From Agromyces luteolus (GTDB lineage: Bacteria; Actinomycetota; Actinomycetes; Actinomycetales; Microbacteriaceae), in contig NZ_WODA01000025.1 in the NCBI RefSeq assembly GCF_009729855.1, positions 1 to 64,000 on the forward strand: DNA of 64,000 bases, written 5' to 3'. Position numbers and translations under genes: made by a program. This document shows positions 63,314 to 64,000 of this stretch, piece by piece (within the stretch, counting starts at the first letter, position 1; every line of letters begins with the position of its first letter). A model generated the notes under the pieces. The model made no database searches. It had not been told where the DNA came from and worked only from the letters and a program-made list of their open reading frames with translations.

Positions 63314-63814
63314 ATGGCGCCCCGCCCCGAATGGAGCTCTGTCAAGACCACCAGTGCGCTCGCGGTGGGCGTCGCGCTCCTCGTGATCGGCGTTTGGGTT
63401 GCCACGCTTCTCACCCCGAGCCCTCAGCCGATGACCGTTGATGCGGCAGTTGCAGAGGTGGCGGCTCGGCTGGACCGGATCGAAGGAACCCTCCCCGAAG
63501 GATCCGTGCTCGACCGTTCGGAGACGGTGAAAGTAGAAGCGTGTCCGCTTCAGGGGCGAGGGGAACAGGCACGGATGCTGCGAGTGTTCGACGTCGACCC
63601 TGAGTTCGATCGAGTGACCTGGGCGCGGACGCTGGCGGATGAGTTCGCCGAGTCGGACGGGTGGGCGGTTCGCACCAAGGCGCTTGAAACTCGGGAGAAC
63701 CTCGAGATTCGCGTCGTCGGCCGCGACCTGCTCGTGGTCGACATCATCGCCCGAGGCGACACAGCCCAGGCTCGCATCACCCTGCGCTCCCTCAGCGAAT
63801 GCAGTGCCAGCTGA
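63314..63814 (+). CDS. membrane-anchored hypothetical protein
   Basis: I do not recognise this 166-residue protein. A short cytoplasmic N-terminus precedes one hydrophobic helix (about 15-34, ALAVGVALLVIGVWVATLL). The rest would be outside the membrane: a mixed alpha/beta domain with cysteines at about 77 (VEACPLQG) and 163 (SECSAS) that could form a disulfide. It has fewer GC-rich wobble positions than its neighbours, which hints at a different origin. TAGTCT lies 6 nt before the ATG. The next gene starts 10 nt after its stop. Confidence 0.8.
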   Translation: MAPRPEWSSVKTTSALAVGVALLVIGVWVATLLTPSPQPMTVDAAVAEVAARLDRIEGTLPEGSVLDRSETVKVEACPLQGRGEQARMLRVFDVDPEFDRVTWARTLADEFAESDGWAVRTKALETRENLEIRVVGRDLLVVDIIARGDTAQARITLRSLSECSAS

Positions 63815-63823
63815 TCCCGCCTG

Positions 63824-64000
63824 ATGAGTCAGTCCCGATCCTTCAGTCTCAGATCCGCCCGCAAGCCGGTCGCTCCAACGGCGCGTCCGGCTGCCGCTGA
63901 CAGCGTCTTCGGTTCCCCCGGAGTGGGACCGTCCACTGATCAGTCGCTGGCCGATGATTTCGGCGCGAGTGCGGACAGCATGCTCGTCAGCGAACCGATC
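63824..64000 (+). CDS. start of an unrecognised gene (partial)
   Basis: An open frame of 59 codons from the ATG at 63824 runs off the window end without a stop. It begins 10 nt after the preceding stop, so it could be the second gene of an operon. The visible product is Ser/Ala/Pro-rich with no domain or signal peptide. There is no clear Shine-Dalgarno. Codon use is less GC-biased, as in the gene before it. Confidence 0.45.
   Translation, partial: MSQSRSFSLRSARKPVAPTARPAAADSVFGSPGVGPSTDQSLADDFGASADSMLVSEPI

Overview
The window comes from a high-GC (about 70%) actinobacterium, most probably a member of the Microbacteriaceae. The evidence is the gene set and order: pafB-pafC-tatA-tatC-helY, RbpA, a divergent glgA/glgC pair, DUF3097, DUF3099 beside SURF1, and an ImuA'-ImuB-DnaE2 cassette behind a mycobacterial-type LexA box. 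The frequent in-frame GCATCC (Ala-Ser) codon pairs also fit. Almost everything looks chromosomal and syntenic. I see no prophage, insertion sequence, integron, CRISPR array or recognisable defence island.

Layout. 1-3069: glycerol/dihydroxyacetone use (glpF, cut by the window edge, divergent from dhaK-dhaL-dhaM). 3200-7205: a small orphan gene, then a leftward AraC - VOC - UvrA-like operon that may protect against DNA-binding drugs. 7307-13152: patatin-acyltransferase lipid pair, HdeD-like membrane protein, an SDR lacking its tyrosine, NfeD-stomatin pair, glycerophosphodiesterase. 13239-23636: rbpA, then a long leftward block (lnt, helY, tatC, tatA, pafC, pafB, FKBP lipoprotein, trmI, HAD phosphatase). 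23714-26910: PAC2 protein, uppP, M20 peptidase. 27093-27219: tRNA-Leu(GAG) with a strong terminator. 27319-33192: LexA box and the coupled imuA'-imuB-dnaE2 mutasome. 33293-41819: MFS, DUF3097, MbfA-like ferritin/VIT fusion, an Lrp regulator divergent from a PLP lyase, a DHA2 exporter, an SF2 helicase. 41872-50682: TetR with a divergent unknown protein, SGNH hydrolase, D-Ala-D-Ala carboxypeptidase, SpoU methyltransferase, sirtuin, glycosyltransferase, alpha/beta hydrolase, exonuclease. 50751-55122: rpmE2, ABC ATPase, glgA/glgC, serB. 55200-60276: beta-propeller protein, fabG, DUF3099, small Cys protein, SURF1, DUF2200, a PCD-VOC fusion, a VOC protein. 60347-62505: AraC - hydrolase - reductase operon whose reductase carries a nonsense codon. 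62690-64000: GNAT, a membrane-anchored orphan and a gene running off the end.

The most general signal is transcriptional. About twenty genes on both strands have a -10 hexamer of the form TANNNT (or CANAAT) ending 6-8 nt before the start codon, so their mRNAs should be leaderless; SD-led genes are mostly operon-internal. Other points of note are the nonsense-interrupted reductase, two gene pairs that end tail to tail on one shared CTAG, pafBC without pupylation genes in the usual place, a PCD-VOC fusion, and several perfect palindromes at likely promoters. I did not find a clearly new multi-gene system. The best candidates for undescribed biology are the AraC-VOC-UvrA-like operon and the TetR-linked protein at 42585-43367.
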